A stretch of DNA of 64,000 nucleotides. Source: Pseudocercospora fijiensis CIRAD86. Lineage: Eukaryota > Ascomycota > Dothideomycetes > Mycosphaerellales > Mycosphaerellaceae. Location of the stretch: contig NW_006921537.1 of the NCBI RefSeq assembly GCF_000340215.1, positions 310,001 through 374,000 on the forward strand, in the 5' to 3' direction. Every line of letters starts with the position of its first letter. Position 1 is the stretch's first letter. A program made the translations under genes and the position numbers. The notes under the pieces are model-generated. The model had not been told where the DNA came from. It ran no database searches and saw only the letters and a program-made list of their open reading frames with translations. Shown here piece by piece: positions 33,557 through 47,501 of this stretch.

Positions 33557-34839
33557 TACGCTTCCCTTCTAAAGGCCGCGCCCTCGTAGCCTGTCTATGT
33601 TCTACGACCTCTATTGCCGCTAACTTAGCAAGTCTAATAAGCTGCTTAGCCCGCGCTAAATTAAACACTTAACTACCTAATTATGTAACTATATCAAACC
33701 TTACCTCTAATACAATGTCTAACTCTAACTACGCTATCCTTGTATATAATAAAGTAAAGGGATATAAAGCTATAAGAATTAAGGGCTATCGACTAATTAC
33801 AATACGGGCGCGTCTTCCCTACTATAATAGGTAGACGTACGAGGTATTACAGCCCTGCCTCCGCTCTAAGTAATGTCGTTCCGAGTTCTTTACGCCTACT
33901 CTAAAAGACCTAGAAATGTCCGCTTCCGAGGGTTTGTCCGTTCCGAGGGTTGCTCTTATTATTACGAGGGCTATTATTTACTATCGTAGTTTCACTAGCC
34001 CTAATTAGTTAGGTTTAGCAGCCTTTAAGTATTAACTAATTATATCTTTTCAAAAAACTTAGTTCTTCTAGTTTCTATAGGTAAAGACTATTATAAGTGT
34101 AATAGTTAAGGTTCGCCTCGCTTAAAGGGTCGGAAAGATCGAGAAGTAACCTATTGTCCGTAAGATCGACCCCGGCTAGCTTAGCTCTATAGTTTTTGCC
34201 CTTAGCTAGTCTATTAGTCGCTTAATCTTTTAGGCGGCTTAAAGTTTTAATTAAAGTTTTGATTAAAGGTGCCTTAGGCTCGTAGTATAGGTAAGGTTAT
34301 GTCTATAGGCGTAGTAATAATAGCAAGTAATATTAATAATAGCGGCGCTAGTCGTCTTAGCGCTAACTTTACCTTGCTTTCGATTTCCTTCTTCGACTAA
34401 TAATATACTCCGCAATACCGTTACTAATATAGCCGCGCCGGCCGTATCGCCCTTTAGTATAAGCGTAACGCCGTCGTTACTATTATTATTACTAATACTA
34501 TTCGCCTACGCGCGCGCGCCGCCTCTATCGACCGCCTAGGCCTTAGGGCCCTAATAGGACGTAGAAATAAGAGGGGCGCTAAGAGGAGGGTCTTATAGGG
34601 TACGCTAGTAAAGAGGTAGATTCCTTAAAAGAGCAGGCGATTAGTTAATAGTTATAGCGCGTTTGTTAACGCTCGGTACGCATCTACTATAGTAGTATAG
34701 TCTTATTATCCTTTATTGCTAACAATTGCTTGCCTCTAATTAGTTAGCTAATAGCACCCCGGGGGTAGCATTAATCCTAGGCTCTAATAGTAATATTATA
34801 GCCTCTTAGCCTTCTTCTTGTCTTTTATACTAGTCCAAT

Positions 34840-36219
34840 ACTCGTCTAACAACTTAGTTATATCCTTAAAAGAGTCTTTAGCCTCCTACGAGTCCTATTT
34901 AGGTAAATAGCCTTACTATCTTAGGAGGTACTCCTTCTTACCTTGTCTAGTCCGATGCTTTAGTATACGCTCTATAGACTACAGCTCTTTACTATTAGCT
35001 AAGACTTCTTCTAACTTAGTAGGCGCTTTATCGCCTTCGCGCTAGTAGTACGGTTTAAGGAGGGATATATAGAAGGTGTTATAGATAGTGTAATAGGGTA
35101 GAAGCTATAACTAATAGGCCTATACGGAAGAGCCCTTAACTTCTCGAATGCGGAATAGGCTAATATATCTCGGTGCGAGCTTAGGTCTTGTTTTGCTATT
35201 AGGTAATAGGTGTTTGCGGATACGGAGGTTCTTAGTGCTTAGCATAACTATATCGCCTTGCTTGAAAGTTATTAGCGTATAGTGTTTGTTATAGTAGGCC
35301 TTCTAATATGCCTAGGCCTTTGCTAGTTTGTTAGCTAACTTAGCGTGAATTTCCCGTATCTTTTAAACCCTCTTAATAGCCGCTAGTGTCTTAGGTGTTA
35401 GTACTTAACGCGCTTCCCTTTCCTTACGCTCGGCCTCGAGCGGTAGGGGGTCTTATAGCATAGCAGCGTTCTAGCCTATTATAGCTATATATAGTAAGAC
35501 CTTAGTTAATAAATGTACACTGTTGTTGTATACGAATTCGGCTAGTTACAGGAGGTTAACCTATCTATTAGGGTCCTCGTTAATATAGCTACGTAGGTAC
35601 TGCTATAGCGTAGCATTTTGCCTCTCTGTTTAACCGTTAGTCTATAGATAGAAGGCTGTTAATAGCCGATGCTTTAGTCTTAGCTATAGGCATAATTCGC
35701 TCTAATAGTACGATGTAAATGTCGAGCCCCTATCGGAGACTATCCCCTTAGGGGTCCCCTAATAGCTATAGAAGATATTGTTCTATAGGGCTTTAGCTAT
35801 ATTAATAGTAGTCTAATCCTTTCGAGCAGGAATGTAACGAGCGCTCTTAGTAAACCGGTCTACGACAACTAGGATAGCATTATACACATCCTTACTACCC
35901 CTACGCTTAGTAGGCGGAAGGCCTATAATAAAGTCTATTATAAGCTTAGTAAATAGCTTCCTAGGAATAGGAAGTAAAGACAACTCGCTAAATAGTAAGT
36001 GCTTTAGTGCTTTAACTCGCTAGCATACTATATAGGTCTATATATACTCCTTTATATACCGCTTACTATTTAGCTAGTAGTATATACGCGATAGTAACTC
36101 GTACGACCTCTCTATACTATAGTAACTAGCGAGCTTACTATTATAGTGCCTCTTTAAAAGCTCTTATCTAATCGATTGTTTAGCGGGGATATAATATCTA
36201 CCCTTAAACTTTAAGTAAC
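34840..36219 (-). pseudogene. Outer gypsy pol, 3' part (integrase, chromodomain)
   Basis: Minus-strand continuation of the polyprotein separated from its 5' part by the inner element. It includes the integrase core near 35830-35990 and a chromodomain-like YLxxWQGYLP segment near 34900-34950. It is homologous along its length to 37640-39100 of the inner copy and is broken by RIP stops. The sequence between 33557 and 34840 is 3' non-coding. Confidence 0.7.
36215..36219. repeat. Target-site duplication GTAAC (left)
   Basis: It matches GTAAC at 43382-43386. The uninterrupted homologous site in the inner copy reads AAATAACCTTTGTCG near 39090, so the insertion point inside the outer element can be read directly. 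Confidence 0.92.
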
Positions 36220-36415
36220 TGTAAGAAGGGTATGTTAGTAGGTAGATAGGGTAGTAGTAGGTATAGGTAGTATTCGATAGAGATCTAAGAGGAGAGGGAG
36301 GAAGGCAGGCAAGTTAGCCTATTGCTAAGCGCCAAGCCCTGCCTAAGGCACTAAGACCCTAGCTTTACTTAGCCTAGTCACATGCTAATTACGTGTAGCC
36401 TCTTTAGCCCTAATA
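36220..36415 (-). repeat. 3' LTR of inner gypsy element
   Basis: 196 bp, plus strand TGTAAGAAGGG...CCCTAATA. It shares TCGATAGAGATCTAAGAGG and GTCACATGCTAAT with the LTR at 43186, identifying the pair. Confidence 0.93.
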
Positions 36416-37640
36416 TACGCTTCCCTTCTAAAGGCCGCGCCCTCGTAGCCTGTCTATGTTCTACGACCTCTATTACCGCTAACTTAGCAAGTCTAATAAG
36501 CTACTTAGCCCGCGCTAAATTGAACACTTAACTACCGGATTATATAACTATATTAAACCTCACCTCTAAACAATACAATGTATAACTCTAACTGCGCTAT
36601 CTCTATATATAATAAACTATAAAGTGATATATATCTACAAGAATTGAAGGCCTTCGACTAATTATAATACGAGCGCGTCTTCCCTACTATAATAGGTAGA
36701 CGTACGAGGTATTATAGCACTACCTCCGTTCTAAGTAATGTCGTATCGAGTTCTTTGCGTCTACTCTTAAAAGACCTAGCAATGTCTGCTTCCGAGGGTT
36801 GTCCGCTTCCGAGGGTTTGTTCTTATTATTATAAGGGCTATTATTTACTTTTCAGAAAAAACACAGCTCGTCTAGTTTCTATAGGTAAAGGCTATTGTAA
36901 GTGCAGTAGTTAAGGTTCGCCTCGTTTAAAGGGTTAGAAAGATCGAGGAGTAACCTATTGTCCGCAAGATCGACCCCGGCTAGCTTAGCTCTATAGTTTT
37001 TGCCCTTAGTTAGTCTATTAGTCGTTTAATCTTTTAACTTAGTTAAAGTTTTAACTTAGCCTTAAAGTTTTAATCAAACCTTTAATAGGCTCAAAGCTTT
37101 TAATTAAAGTTTGATTAAAGGTGCTTTAGGCTCGTAGTATAGGTAAGGTTGTATCTATAGGCGTAGCGACAATAGCAAGTAATGTTGACAATAGCGGCGC
37201 TAGTCGTCTTAGCGCTAACTTTACCTTGCTTTCGATTTCCTTCTTCGACTAATAACAACTTAGCAACACCGTTACTAATATAGCGGTGTCCTTCCTTTCT
37301 TAAATAGTAATACACTCCGCAATACTGTTACTAATATAGCCGCGCTAGCTATCTTCTAACATACCGTTATTCGTACGCGCGCGCGCGTATTCTCGTCGAT
37401 TGCCTAGGCCTCGAGGCCCCGGTAGAATAAAGGAATAAGAGGTAGAGTCTTTAAAAGAGCAGTAACTAATTAACGCGTCGTAGCGCGCTTGTTAACACTC
37501 GGTGCGCGTTCACTATAGTAGTATAGTCTTATTGTCTCTTGTTGCTAACAATTGCTTGCCTCTAATTAGTTAGCTAATAGCACCCCGGGGGTAGCATTAA
37601 TCCTAGGCCTTAATAGTAACATTATAAGCTTTTAGCCTTC
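36416..37640 (-). other. 3' non-coding part of inner gypsy element
   Basis: About 1.2 kb between the chromodomain and the 3' LTR. No protein is recognised. It is homologous to 33557-34840 of the outer copy. Confidence 0.6.
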
Positions 37641-40600
37641 TTCTTGTTCTTTACGCTAGTCTAATACTTATCTAATAACTCGGTTATGTCCTTAAAGGAA
37701 CCTTCAGCTTCCTATAAGTCCTATTTAGGTAAATAGCCTTGCTATCTTAATAGGTACTCCTTCTTGCCTTTCCTAGTCCAGTACTATAGGATACGTTCTA
37801 TAGACTATAGCTCTTCCCTTCTTGCCTTTCCTAGTCCAGTACTATAGGATACGTTCTATAGACTATAGCTCTTCCCTATCCGCTAAGACTTCTTCTAACT
37901 TAGTAGGCGCTTTATCGCCTTTACGCTAGTAGTATAGTTTAAGGAGGGATACATAGAAGGTATTATAGATAGTGTAATAGGGTAGAAGCTATAACTAGTA
38001 GGCCTATACGGAAGAGCCCTTAACTTCTCGAATACGGAATAGGCTAATGTATCTTAGTGCGAGCTTAGGCCTTATTTTGCCGTTAGGTAATAGGTGCTTG
38101 CGGATACGGAGGTTCTTAGTGCTTAGTATAACTATATCGCCTTGTTTAAAGGTCATCGGCGTATAGTGCTTATCTTAGTAGGTCTTTTAGTACTCTTAAG
38201 CCTTTGTTAACTTCTCGGCTATCTTAGTATAGATTTCTCGCATCTTCTAGACACGTTCTATTGCCGCTAGCGTTTCTAGTACTTAACGCGCTTCCCTTTC
38301 CTTGCGCTCGGCCTCGAGCGATAGTAGGTCTTATAGTATAGCAGCGTTCTAGCCTATTATAGCTATATATAGTAATACCTTAGTCGATGAGTAGACACTG
38401 TTATTGTATACGAATTCAGCTAGTTACAAGAGGTTAACCTAGTCGTTAGGGTTCTTGTTAATATAACTGCGTAGGTACTGCTATAGGGTAGTATTCTGCC
38501 TCTCTGTTTAACCGTTAGTCTATAGATAGAAGGCTATTAATAGCCGATGCTTTAGTCTTAGCTGCAAGCAAATCTCGCTCTAATAGTAAGATGTTAGTGT
38601 CGATCCACGATTAGATACTATCCCCTTAGGGGTTCCCTAATAGGTATAGAAGATGTTAGTCTATAGCGCCTCTGCTATATTAATAGCAGTCTAATCCTTG
38701 CGCGCCGGGATGTATCGAGCGCCTTTAGTGAATCGATCTACTATAACAAGGATAGTATTATATATATCCTTGCTGCCCCTACGCTTAGCAGGAGGAAGGC
38801 CTATAATAAAGTCTATTATTAGCTTAGCAAATAGCTTCTTTAGAACAGGGAGCGAAGACAACTCGCCGAACGGCAAGTGCTTCGGTGCTTTAACTCGCTA
38901 GTATACTATATAGGTCTATATATACTCCTTTATATGCCGCTTACTATTTGGCTAGTAGTATGTACGCGATAGTAACTCGTGCGACCTCTCTATACTATAG
39001 TAACTAGCGAGCTTACTATTATAGTGCCTCTTTAAAAGCTCTTGTCTAATCGATTGTTTAGCGGGAATATAGTATCTGCCCTTAAACTTTAAATAACCTT
39101 TGTCGTCGATCGACTAATTACTCTTACTAGATCGAGTCGTTCGCCTACTTATAAGCCTATTAATACGGTTAATAGCAAAGGCGTCCCTCTACTAAGCACG
39201 CAACAGTTTATCTATAAACGATTAACTATCCCTATTTGCAAGGTCATTTAATAGCACTCTCGCTATTAAACGAGGTACGTATTGTATACATCTAATAGTA
39301 CTAGCAGCCGGAACTACTACAACCTCTTCTATAGTGCTGTCGCTATATAGGCTATTACTATAGATAGCAATGTCTTTAATCGAGTTATTATAGCTCGAGC
39401 GATCTACGTCCTTTCTTTTAACGTGCACTAGAAGAACGACAACTCCGCTATAGTATTTATTACCGCCGCGGGGTCCGGAAGTCCGCTTATCCTACGCTTG
39501 CTTATTAATAATACGGGCTATAGTAATCTTATACTATAGGGTTGGAAACAAAGAATTGATATATTAGGTCTCGCTATCGTAATTAGGTCGCCTCGATAGG
39601 CTATTAGTAGGGTTGCTTACGCCTAGCCGATATAATATATTAAAATCAAACCCGGCGAGGTAGACAGCCTATCTAGCCTATCGACCTATAACCCTAGTAA
39701 CCTTGGTAATGCTACGGAGGTTGTTATAGTCTATATAGACCTAAATAGTGTGCTATACACTATCGAGATAGTGCCTCTAATGTTTAAAGGCCTCGACAAT
39801 AGCTAGGAGCTCTTGCTCGTAGGTCTCGTAGCGACGCTCTACATCGATTATCTTTCGTAAAAAGAAGGCAATTAGGTACTAGTAATAGTCCTCATCTGAT
39901 TGCTATAACATAATAGCCGATATAGCGAACTGTAAAGCGTTAGTCTTAATACGGATCTACTTGCTTAGTACAAAATAGTGCAATAGGGGCACTTTAGTAA
40001 AGCGTTGCTTTAGACCGTTAAAAGCGGCTTACGTCTTGTCAGTCTATTTGAACTCTCTAGACGGGTTAGCCTTAGTTTTGGTAAGCTTAGTTAGGGGCAT
40101 TACATGCCGTAAATAGCCCTTAATAAAGCGACGATAGAAATTAGCGAAGCCGAGGAACGACTACAGTTCCTTAATTAACGTAGGGATAGGCTATTTAGTA
40201 ATAGTTTTAATCCGATTAGGATCAGCCTTAATACCCTTAGTTAATACGAGGAAGCTAAGGAATAACACCTCCTTAGCAGTAAAGGTGCATTTAGAAGGTT
40301 TGCAATATAGTCTATAGGCTCGTAGGCGGTCGAGGACCTTGCGTACTACGGCCTAGTGTTCTATAATATTAGGTAAATATATGTAAACCAGGATATTATC
40401 TAGGTAAACTATACAGAGATAGTCTAATAGGCCCGAAAGGGCCCGATTAATATAGGACTAGAATGTAGCAGGGGCATTAGCTAGCCCGAATAGTATAACT
40501 AAGTACTCGAAATAGCTATAGCGAGTGCGGAAGGCTGTCTTCTATTCATCGCCCTTACGAATACAGATACGGTAATAGGCGTCCTTAATGTCTAATATAG

Positions 40601-42970
40601 TGTAGTAGTAGGCACTAGAAAGGCGATCGAGGGTCTTATTAATAAGCGGAAGTAGACAGCGGTCTTTAATAGTAACAGTATTAAGCCCGCGATAGTCGAT
40701 ATATAGGCGTAGGCTACTATCCTTCTTTAGTACGAATAGGATAGGTATACTAGCAGGGCTATTACTGTACCGAATTCGACTATTAGCTAGGTTTTCCTCT
40801 AGGTACTTACGTAATATAGCGAGCTCTCGTTTACTAAGGTTATAGAGGAGGCTAAAAGGAACCTCCTTGCCCTCTATAATATTAATCTTATAATCCGTCT
40901 CTTTAAATATAGGCAATGTCGACGCTAGGTAATGTTTAAATACATTAATATAGGTCTCTCGGATAGGCTCCGGTATACGAGCAAGCTAATTAGGGTCTAT
41001 GCCCTCCGGGGGCATAGGTTTATCGTTATTACCTAATAGGTCGACTATTAGGTTAGCTACGGCAGGTATTAGGTTGCCGATGAATAGGACTCTAATATCG
41101 TTAGGGCACTCGCTAACATTAATGTGTTTAATGTCCTCTTTCCTAGCGATTCTAAATCGCTACTTCTAGAGGCCTAGGTCTATAGCTATAGCGTAGTACT
41201 TAAGAATAGGGTTACTAATAACAATATCAGATAGGAGGCTGTCTATGTCTACTACGTAGGTAGTGAAGTCTAGTAGGCGCTCATTTCCGAGGTCGTCCTT
41301 TAGAGCTATAGGAATATAGTAGGCCCTATAGGTTAAGTGCCGAGCGTTATTAAACTAAGCAAGGGTTGGCAGGTTAGTCTTCGGCAGTTGTCGAAGGTCT
41401 AATTGCTTAGCTAGGCGATAGCTAATAAGGGCACTAACTGAATTTCCTAGATCTAGCATAACCTTAGTTTAATAGGTAGTGCCCTTCGTATCCTATATAA
41501 GGTAGGAGCGTATTATAGCTAGCACAATGTCGATAGTCTTACGCCGTATAAGGCTAACAGTTAGTACGGCGCTTACTCTTTTTTCGACTGATTGAAAGAG
41601 CCGACTAGGGTAGCGTTAGCGGCTAAAAGGTGTTTCTTATACTTAGCGGAAGCACGGTCAATTCGGGCCTAGTCCTTAGGTTTGTCGCATTAGCCTAGTA
41701 GATAGCTAGTGCTATTACAATTAAAGCACTTCAATCCGGTTAGTAGACTGCCGTAGCTACTGTTATTGTTAGCAGAGCGGTTAGTATTGTAGGGATACGA
41801 GCCCCTTCTACGGCCCCTATCGCGGCCTCCTCTATATAGCCGGCGGCTACGGCCTCTTCTACGGTCGTTGTTACTGTTCCTATTGTTAGCACTGTTGTCT
41901 TAGTAGGAACCTTGATTTCCTCCGCGGCTACTACGGTTGCTACGGTTAGTACTAGTTAGTCGGATCCTCGATTCTAGTCTTTATTAGAGTTAAACAGCTC
42001 GTTTAGCTGTTTCTACCTCGACTATGAATTGAATACGTATTAGGTTAGCCTGTTCAAATACACGGCGGCGGTCTAATTCGAGAATAAGCTCCTACCTAAG
42101 CTTAGGGCGTATTTTAGAGATCTATATAGAATTAGTCTTAGCCGGGAGGTTATCCTCGAGGGTCTTTAAATAGGCCTCGAATAAGCGAGCCGATTGATTA
42201 GTCTTCTGTTTAGCTCGAAGATACAGGTCCTAAGCATATTGTTGCCTTAGTATAGGGTTTCTAAGGGTGTCTAGCATAATGGTTTTGTAGGTTTGCTACT
42301 AAATAGTAGTCTAGTTATTAAGGGAGTCGAAATAGTTATCCTATATACGCTTTAGGTCGCTATTAATGTACTATATAGCGTATACGACTAAGGAATAGTC
42401 GTCTAGTAGCGCTCTTAGTACGTTGCGCTAGTTAAGTTTACAGTTACGAATGTAGTCGTTGTACTACTTCCGACTAGAGCTATTAAATACGGTATAGTCC
42501 TTAAGTTTAGCATCCTTCTTTTAGATAGGTAGTAAAGAAGGTCCTACTATTAGCTTAGTAGTAGTTGTTAGAGATTCCTAGAGGCGGCGAATCTCGAGAA
42601 GATTATCCTTTAGCTATTGTTCTTAACGCAAGGCAGTAAGCCTGTTTTAGGTAGCTTCTTGAAGTCTCGCTACTAGTTAGGGACTAAAGGCTAGCTAGCT
42701 ATATCGACGGTTAACAATATTGTTAAGAATATCGTCGATAGGCAATTCTAGGTCGTTACCTAGAATTGTAGGTTCTTCTTTAGTAGGTCCTATAGTAGGC
42801 TCTTCGGTAGGAGGCACTTTAGTAGGTGCTTTAGCGGGAACTGTGCTACTAGCGTTGTTATTGCTAGCGCTGCTAGCGGTAGTACGGTTGTTGTTTCGTA
42901 ATAAACCGGCTATTGTAAGAGGCGACACTAATAATGTATTATTAGCCCCTAAGATGCGGATATAGCGGAA
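37641..42970 (-). pseudogene. Inner gypsy gag-pol, RIP-degraded
   Basis: Minus-strand reading gives a gag region (42000-42970) and a CCHC zinc knuckle near 41690-41740 (CFNCNS, its His codon now Tyr). A retropepsin-like LDLGNSVSALI lies near 41450. Reverse transcriptase at 40380-40916 has [19 protein letters not shown] and YLDNILVY, where the catalytic YxDD is damaged to [13 protein letters not shown], an RNase H region near 39700-39900, and integrase with DFIIGLP and ILVIVDRFTK at 38700-38880 follow. A chromodomain-like segment lies near 37700-37880. Many stops make it inactive. Limits are approximate. Confidence 0.88.
37759..37874. repeat. 58-bp tandem duplication in the inner element
   Basis: Two adjacent copies start CCTTCTTGCCTTTCCTAGTC at 37759 and 37817 and are identical as far as I can read. 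The outer copy has one unit at the equivalent place (near 34950). It falls in the chromodomain coding region and would shift the frame (58 is not a multiple of three). Confidence 0.93.
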
Positions 42971-43185
42971 TTAGTAGGTATCGGCTTAGTATGCTTGACT
43001 TAGTGTAATAGGCCGTATAGAAGACCTTACTTAATGATTAGTACGGTTGTTTCGATAGAATAGTACGTATAGGTCCTGTTCTTCGGGCGCAATATAGTTA
43101 GATTAGTCTTATTCGTAGCTACACCGCTAAAAGCTTGAAATAAGGACTATCTAGCTGCTACCCTTAAAGGGTAGATCGAATACTA

Positions 43186-43381
43186 TATAAGAAGGGTATA
43201 TTAGCAGGTAGATAGGGTAGTAGTAGGTACAGGTAGTATTCGATAGAGATCTAAGAGGAGAGGGAGGAAGGCAGGCAAGTTAGCCTATTACTAAGCGCTA
43301 AGCCCTGCCTAAGGCACTAAGACCCTAGCTTCACTTGGCCTAGTCACATGCTAATCACGTATAGCCTCTTTGGCCCTAATA
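43186..43381 (-). repeat. 5' LTR of inner gypsy element
   Basis: 196 bp, paired with 36220-36415 by shared variants. It is followed on the plus strand by the target duplication GTAAC (43382-43386). Confidence 0.93.
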
Positions 43382-43386
43382 GTAAC

Positions 43387-46300
43387 CTTTATCGTCGATC
43401 GACTAATTGTTATTACTCTTACTAGATCGAGTCGCCCGCCTACTTACAAGCTTATTAATACGCTCGACAGCAAAGGCGTCCCTCTACTAAGTACGTAACA
43501 GCTTATCTATAAACGATTAACTATCCCTATTTGTAAGGTTATTTAATAGTACCCTCGCTATCGAACGAGGTACGCATTGTATATATCTAATAGCACTAGT
43601 AGCCGGAACTACTACAACCTCTTCTATAGTGCTATCGCTATATAGGCTATTACTATAGATAGCAATGTCTTTAATCGAGTTATTATAGCTCGAGCGATCT
43701 ACGTCCTTTCTAACGTATACTAGAAGAACGACAACTCCGCTATAGTATTTGTTACCGCCGCGGGGTCCGGAAGTCCGCTTATCCTACGCTTGCTTATTAA
43801 TAATACGGGCTATAGCAATCTTATACTATAGGGTTAGAAACAATAAATTGATGTACTAAGTCTCGCTATCGTAATTAGGTCGCCTCGATAGGCTATTAGT
43901 AGGGTTGCTTACGCCTAGCCGATATAATATATTAAAATCGAACCCGGCGAGGTAGACGGCCTATCTAGCCTATCGACCTATAACCCTAGTAACCTTCGTA
44001 ATTCTACGGAGGTTGTTATAGTCCGTATAGACCTAAATTGTATGCTAAGCACTATCGAGATAGTAGCGCTAATACTTAAAGGCTTCTACGATTGCTAAGA
44101 GCTCTTACTCGTAGGTCTCGTATCGACGCTCTATATTAATTATTTTTCGTAAAAAGAAGGTAATCGGGTGCTAATAGGTATTATTAGCCTATTATAACAT
44201 AATAGCTAATATAGCGAACTATAAAGCGTTAGTCTCAATTCGGATCTGCTTACTTAGCACGAAATAGTACAATAAGGGGACTTTAGTAAATCGCTTCTTT
44301 AGACCGTTAAAAGCGGCTTATGTTTTGTTAGTCTACCTAAACTCTCTAGAAGGGTTTGCCTTAGTCTTAGTAAGCTTAGTTAATAGCATTACATGCCTCA
44401 AATAGCCCTTAATAAAACGGCGGTAGAAATTAGCGAAGCCGAGGAACGATTAAAGCTTCTTAATAGACGTAGGAACAGGCTATTTAGTAATTGTTTTGAT
44501 CTAATTAGGATTAGCCTTAATACTATTAGTTAATACGATGAAACTAAGGAAGGCTACCTCCTTAGCAGCGAAGGTGCATTTAGAAGGCTTATAATATAGT
44601 CTATAGGCTCGTAGGCGGTCGAGGACCTTACGTACTACGGCCTAGTGTTCTATAATATTAGGTAAATATATATAAACTAGGATGTTATCTAGGTAAACTA
44701 TATAGAGATAGTCTAATAGGCCCGAAAGGGCCCGATTGATATAGGACTAGAATGTTATAGAGGCATTAGCTAAGCCGAATAGTATAACTAAGTACTCGAA
44801 ATAGCTATAGCGAGTACGGAAGGCCGTCTTCTATTCGTCGCCCTTGCGAATACAGATACGATAGTACGTATCCTTAATGTCTAGTATAGTATAGAAGTAG
44901 GCCCTAGAAAGGCGATCGAGGGTCTTATTAATAAGCGGAAGTAGACAGCGGTCTTTAATAGTAACAGCATTAAGTCTACGGTAATTAACGTATAACTATA
45001 GGCTACTATCCTTCTTTAGAACAAACAGGATTAGTGCACTAGCAGGGCTGTTACTATACCGAATGCGGCTATTAGCTAGGTTTTCCTCTAGGTACTTACG
45101 TAATATAGCAAGCTCTCGCTTACTAAGGTTGTAGAGGGGGCTAAAAGGAACCTCTTTGCCCTCTATAATGTTAATCTTATAGTCCGTCTCTTTGAATATA
45201 GGCAATGTCGATGCTAAGTAGTATTTAAATACATTAATATAGGTTTCTCGAATAGGTACTAGTATACGAGAGAGCTAATTAGGGTCTATACTATTAGGGG
45301 GTATAGGTTTATCGTTATCTCTACCGAGAAGATTAGCTATCGGATTAGCTAAGGCAGGTATTAGGTTGCTAATAAATAGGACCCTAATATTATTAGGACA
45401 CTCGCTAATATCGATGTATTTAATATCCTCTCTCCTAGCGATTCTAAATCGCTATTATTAACTGCCTAAGTCTATAACTATAGTATAGTGCTTAAGAATA
45501 GGGTTGCTAATAACAATAGTAGCTCCCCTATATAGGTTGTCTATATCTACTACGTAGGCAGTAAAGTCTAGTAGGCGTTCATTTCCGAGGTCGTCCTTTA
45601 GAACTATAGGAATATAGTAGGCCCTATAGGTTAAGTACCGAGCGTTATTAAACTAAGCAAGGGTTAGCATATTAGTTCTAGGCAATTGTCGGAGGTCTAA
45701 TTGCTTAGCTAGGCGATAGCTAATAAGGGCACTAACTGAATTTCCTAGATCTAGTATAACCTTAGTCTTATAGTTGTCTCTATATATATCCTATATAAGA
45801 CAGGTGCGTATAATAGCTAGTATAATGTCGATAGTTTTACGCCGTACAAGGCTAATAGTTAGTACGGCGCTTACTCTTTTTTCGACTAATTAGAGGGGCC
45901 GATAGGGATAGCGTTAGCCGCTAAGAGGTGCTTTCGGTGTTTAGCGGAAGTACGGTTAATTCGGGCCTAGTCCTTAGGTTTGTCGCATTAGCCTAGTAGA
46001 TAGCTAGTACTATTACAATTGAAGCACTTTAATCTAGTTAGAGGGTTGCTATAGCCGCTATTGCTACTATTGTTAGTTAAGCGATTAGTACTATAGGGAT
46101 ACGAGCCCCTTCTACGGCCCCTATCGCGGCCCCCTCTATATAGCCGCCGGCTACGGCCCCTTCTACGGTCGTTACTGTTTCTATTGTTAGCATTATTGTT
46201 ATAGTAGGAACCTTAGTTTCCCCCGCGGCTACTACGGCTACTACGGTTAGTACTAGTTAGTCGGATCCTCGATTCTAGTCTTTATTAGAGTTAAACAGCT

Positions 46301-47500
46301 CGTTTAGCTGTTTCTGCCTCGACTATAAATTGAATACGTATTAGGTTAGCCTGTTCAAATACACGGCGGCGGTCTAATTCGAGAATAAGCTCCTACCTAA
46401 GCTTAGGGCGTATTTTAGAGATCTATATAGAATTAGTCTTAGGCGGAAGGTCGTCTTTAAGGGTTTTTAAATAGGCCTTAAATAAGCGAGCCGATTAATT
46501 AGTCTTCTATTTAGCTCGAAGATATAGGTCCTAAGCATGTTATTGCCTTAGTATAGGGTTTCTAAGGGTGTCTAGTATAATGGTTTTGTAGGTCTGCTAC
46601 TGAATAGTAGTCTAGTTATTAAGGGAGTCGAAATAGTTATCCCATATACGCTTTAGGTCGCTATTAATGTACTGTATAGCGTAGACAACTAATAAATAGT
46701 CGTCTAGAAGAGCCCTCGGTGCATTTCGTTAGTTAAGCTTACAATTACGTATATAGTTATTGTATTGCTTGCGACTAGAGCCGTTAAACACAGTGCAGTC
46801 CTTAAGTTTAGCATCCTTCTTTTAGATAGGTAGTAAAGAAGGTCCTACTATAGGTTTAGTAGTAGTCGTTAGAGCTTCCTAAAGGCGACGGAGCTCGAGG
46901 AGGTTATCCTTTAGCTATTGTTCTTAACGTAGGGCAGTAAGCCTGTTTTAGGTAGCTTCCCAAAGTCTCCCTAACAGTTAAGGCCTAAAGGCTAGTTAGC
47001 TATATCGTCGATTGACAATGTTGTTAAGAATATCGTTAATAGGCAATTCTAGATCATTACCTAGAATTATAGGTTCTTCTTTAGTAGGCTCTCCGGTAGG
47101 CTCTTTAGTAGGAGGCACTTTAGTAGGTGCTCTAGTAGGCACTTTAGTAGGCACTGTGCTACTAGCGTTGTCGTTGCTAGCGCTGCTAGCGGCGCCGCGA
47201 TTATTGTTTCGTAATAAGCCGGCTATTGTAATAAGGGGTAGTACTAATAATATATTGTTAGCCCCTAAGATGCGGATATAGCGGAATTAGTAGATATCGG
47301 TCTAGTATGCTTGACTTAGTATAATAGGCCGTATAGAAGGCCTTGCTTAATAATTGGTACGGTTGTTTCGATAGAATAGTACGTATAGGTCCCGTTCTTC
47401 GGGCGCAATATAGTTAGATTAGTCTTGTTCGTAGCTATACCGCTAAAAGCTTGAAATAAGAACTATCTAGCTACTGCCCTTAAAGGGTAGATCAAATACT
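43387..47500 (-). pseudogene. Outer gypsy gag-pol, 5' part
   Basis: A second copy of the gag, zinc knuckle (near 45980-46030), protease (near 45740) and reverse transcriptase (near 44650-45205) regions in the same order as in the inner element, with its own RIP stops. A piece of RT reads [18 protein letters not shown] at 45205, as in the inner copy at 40916. It is separated from its integrase part by the inner insertion. Confidence 0.88.
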
Positions 47501-47501
47501 A

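Larger units (their letters stand above)
36220..43381 (-). mobile_element. Inner Ty3/gypsy chromovirus-type element, 7,162 bp
   Basis: A complete minus-strand element with 196-bp LTRs at 36220-36415 and 43186-43381 and target duplication GTAAC. Domain order on the minus strand is gag with zinc knuckle, protease, reverse transcriptase, RNase H, integrase, chromodomain, which defines Ty3/gypsy chromoviruses. It is inserted into the pol region of a same-family, same-orientation element. The TG at 36220 and several TpG sites survive, so it may be less mutated than the outer copy. A possible primer-binding site adjoins the 5' LTR at about 43169-43185 but is too altered to assign a tRNA. Confidence 0.93.

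Noticed and set aside
42720..42965. Plus-strand frame of 81 codons (and its counterpart at 47012)
   Set aside because: Antisense to gag in both gypsy copies; low-complexity Gly/Val/Leu repeats.
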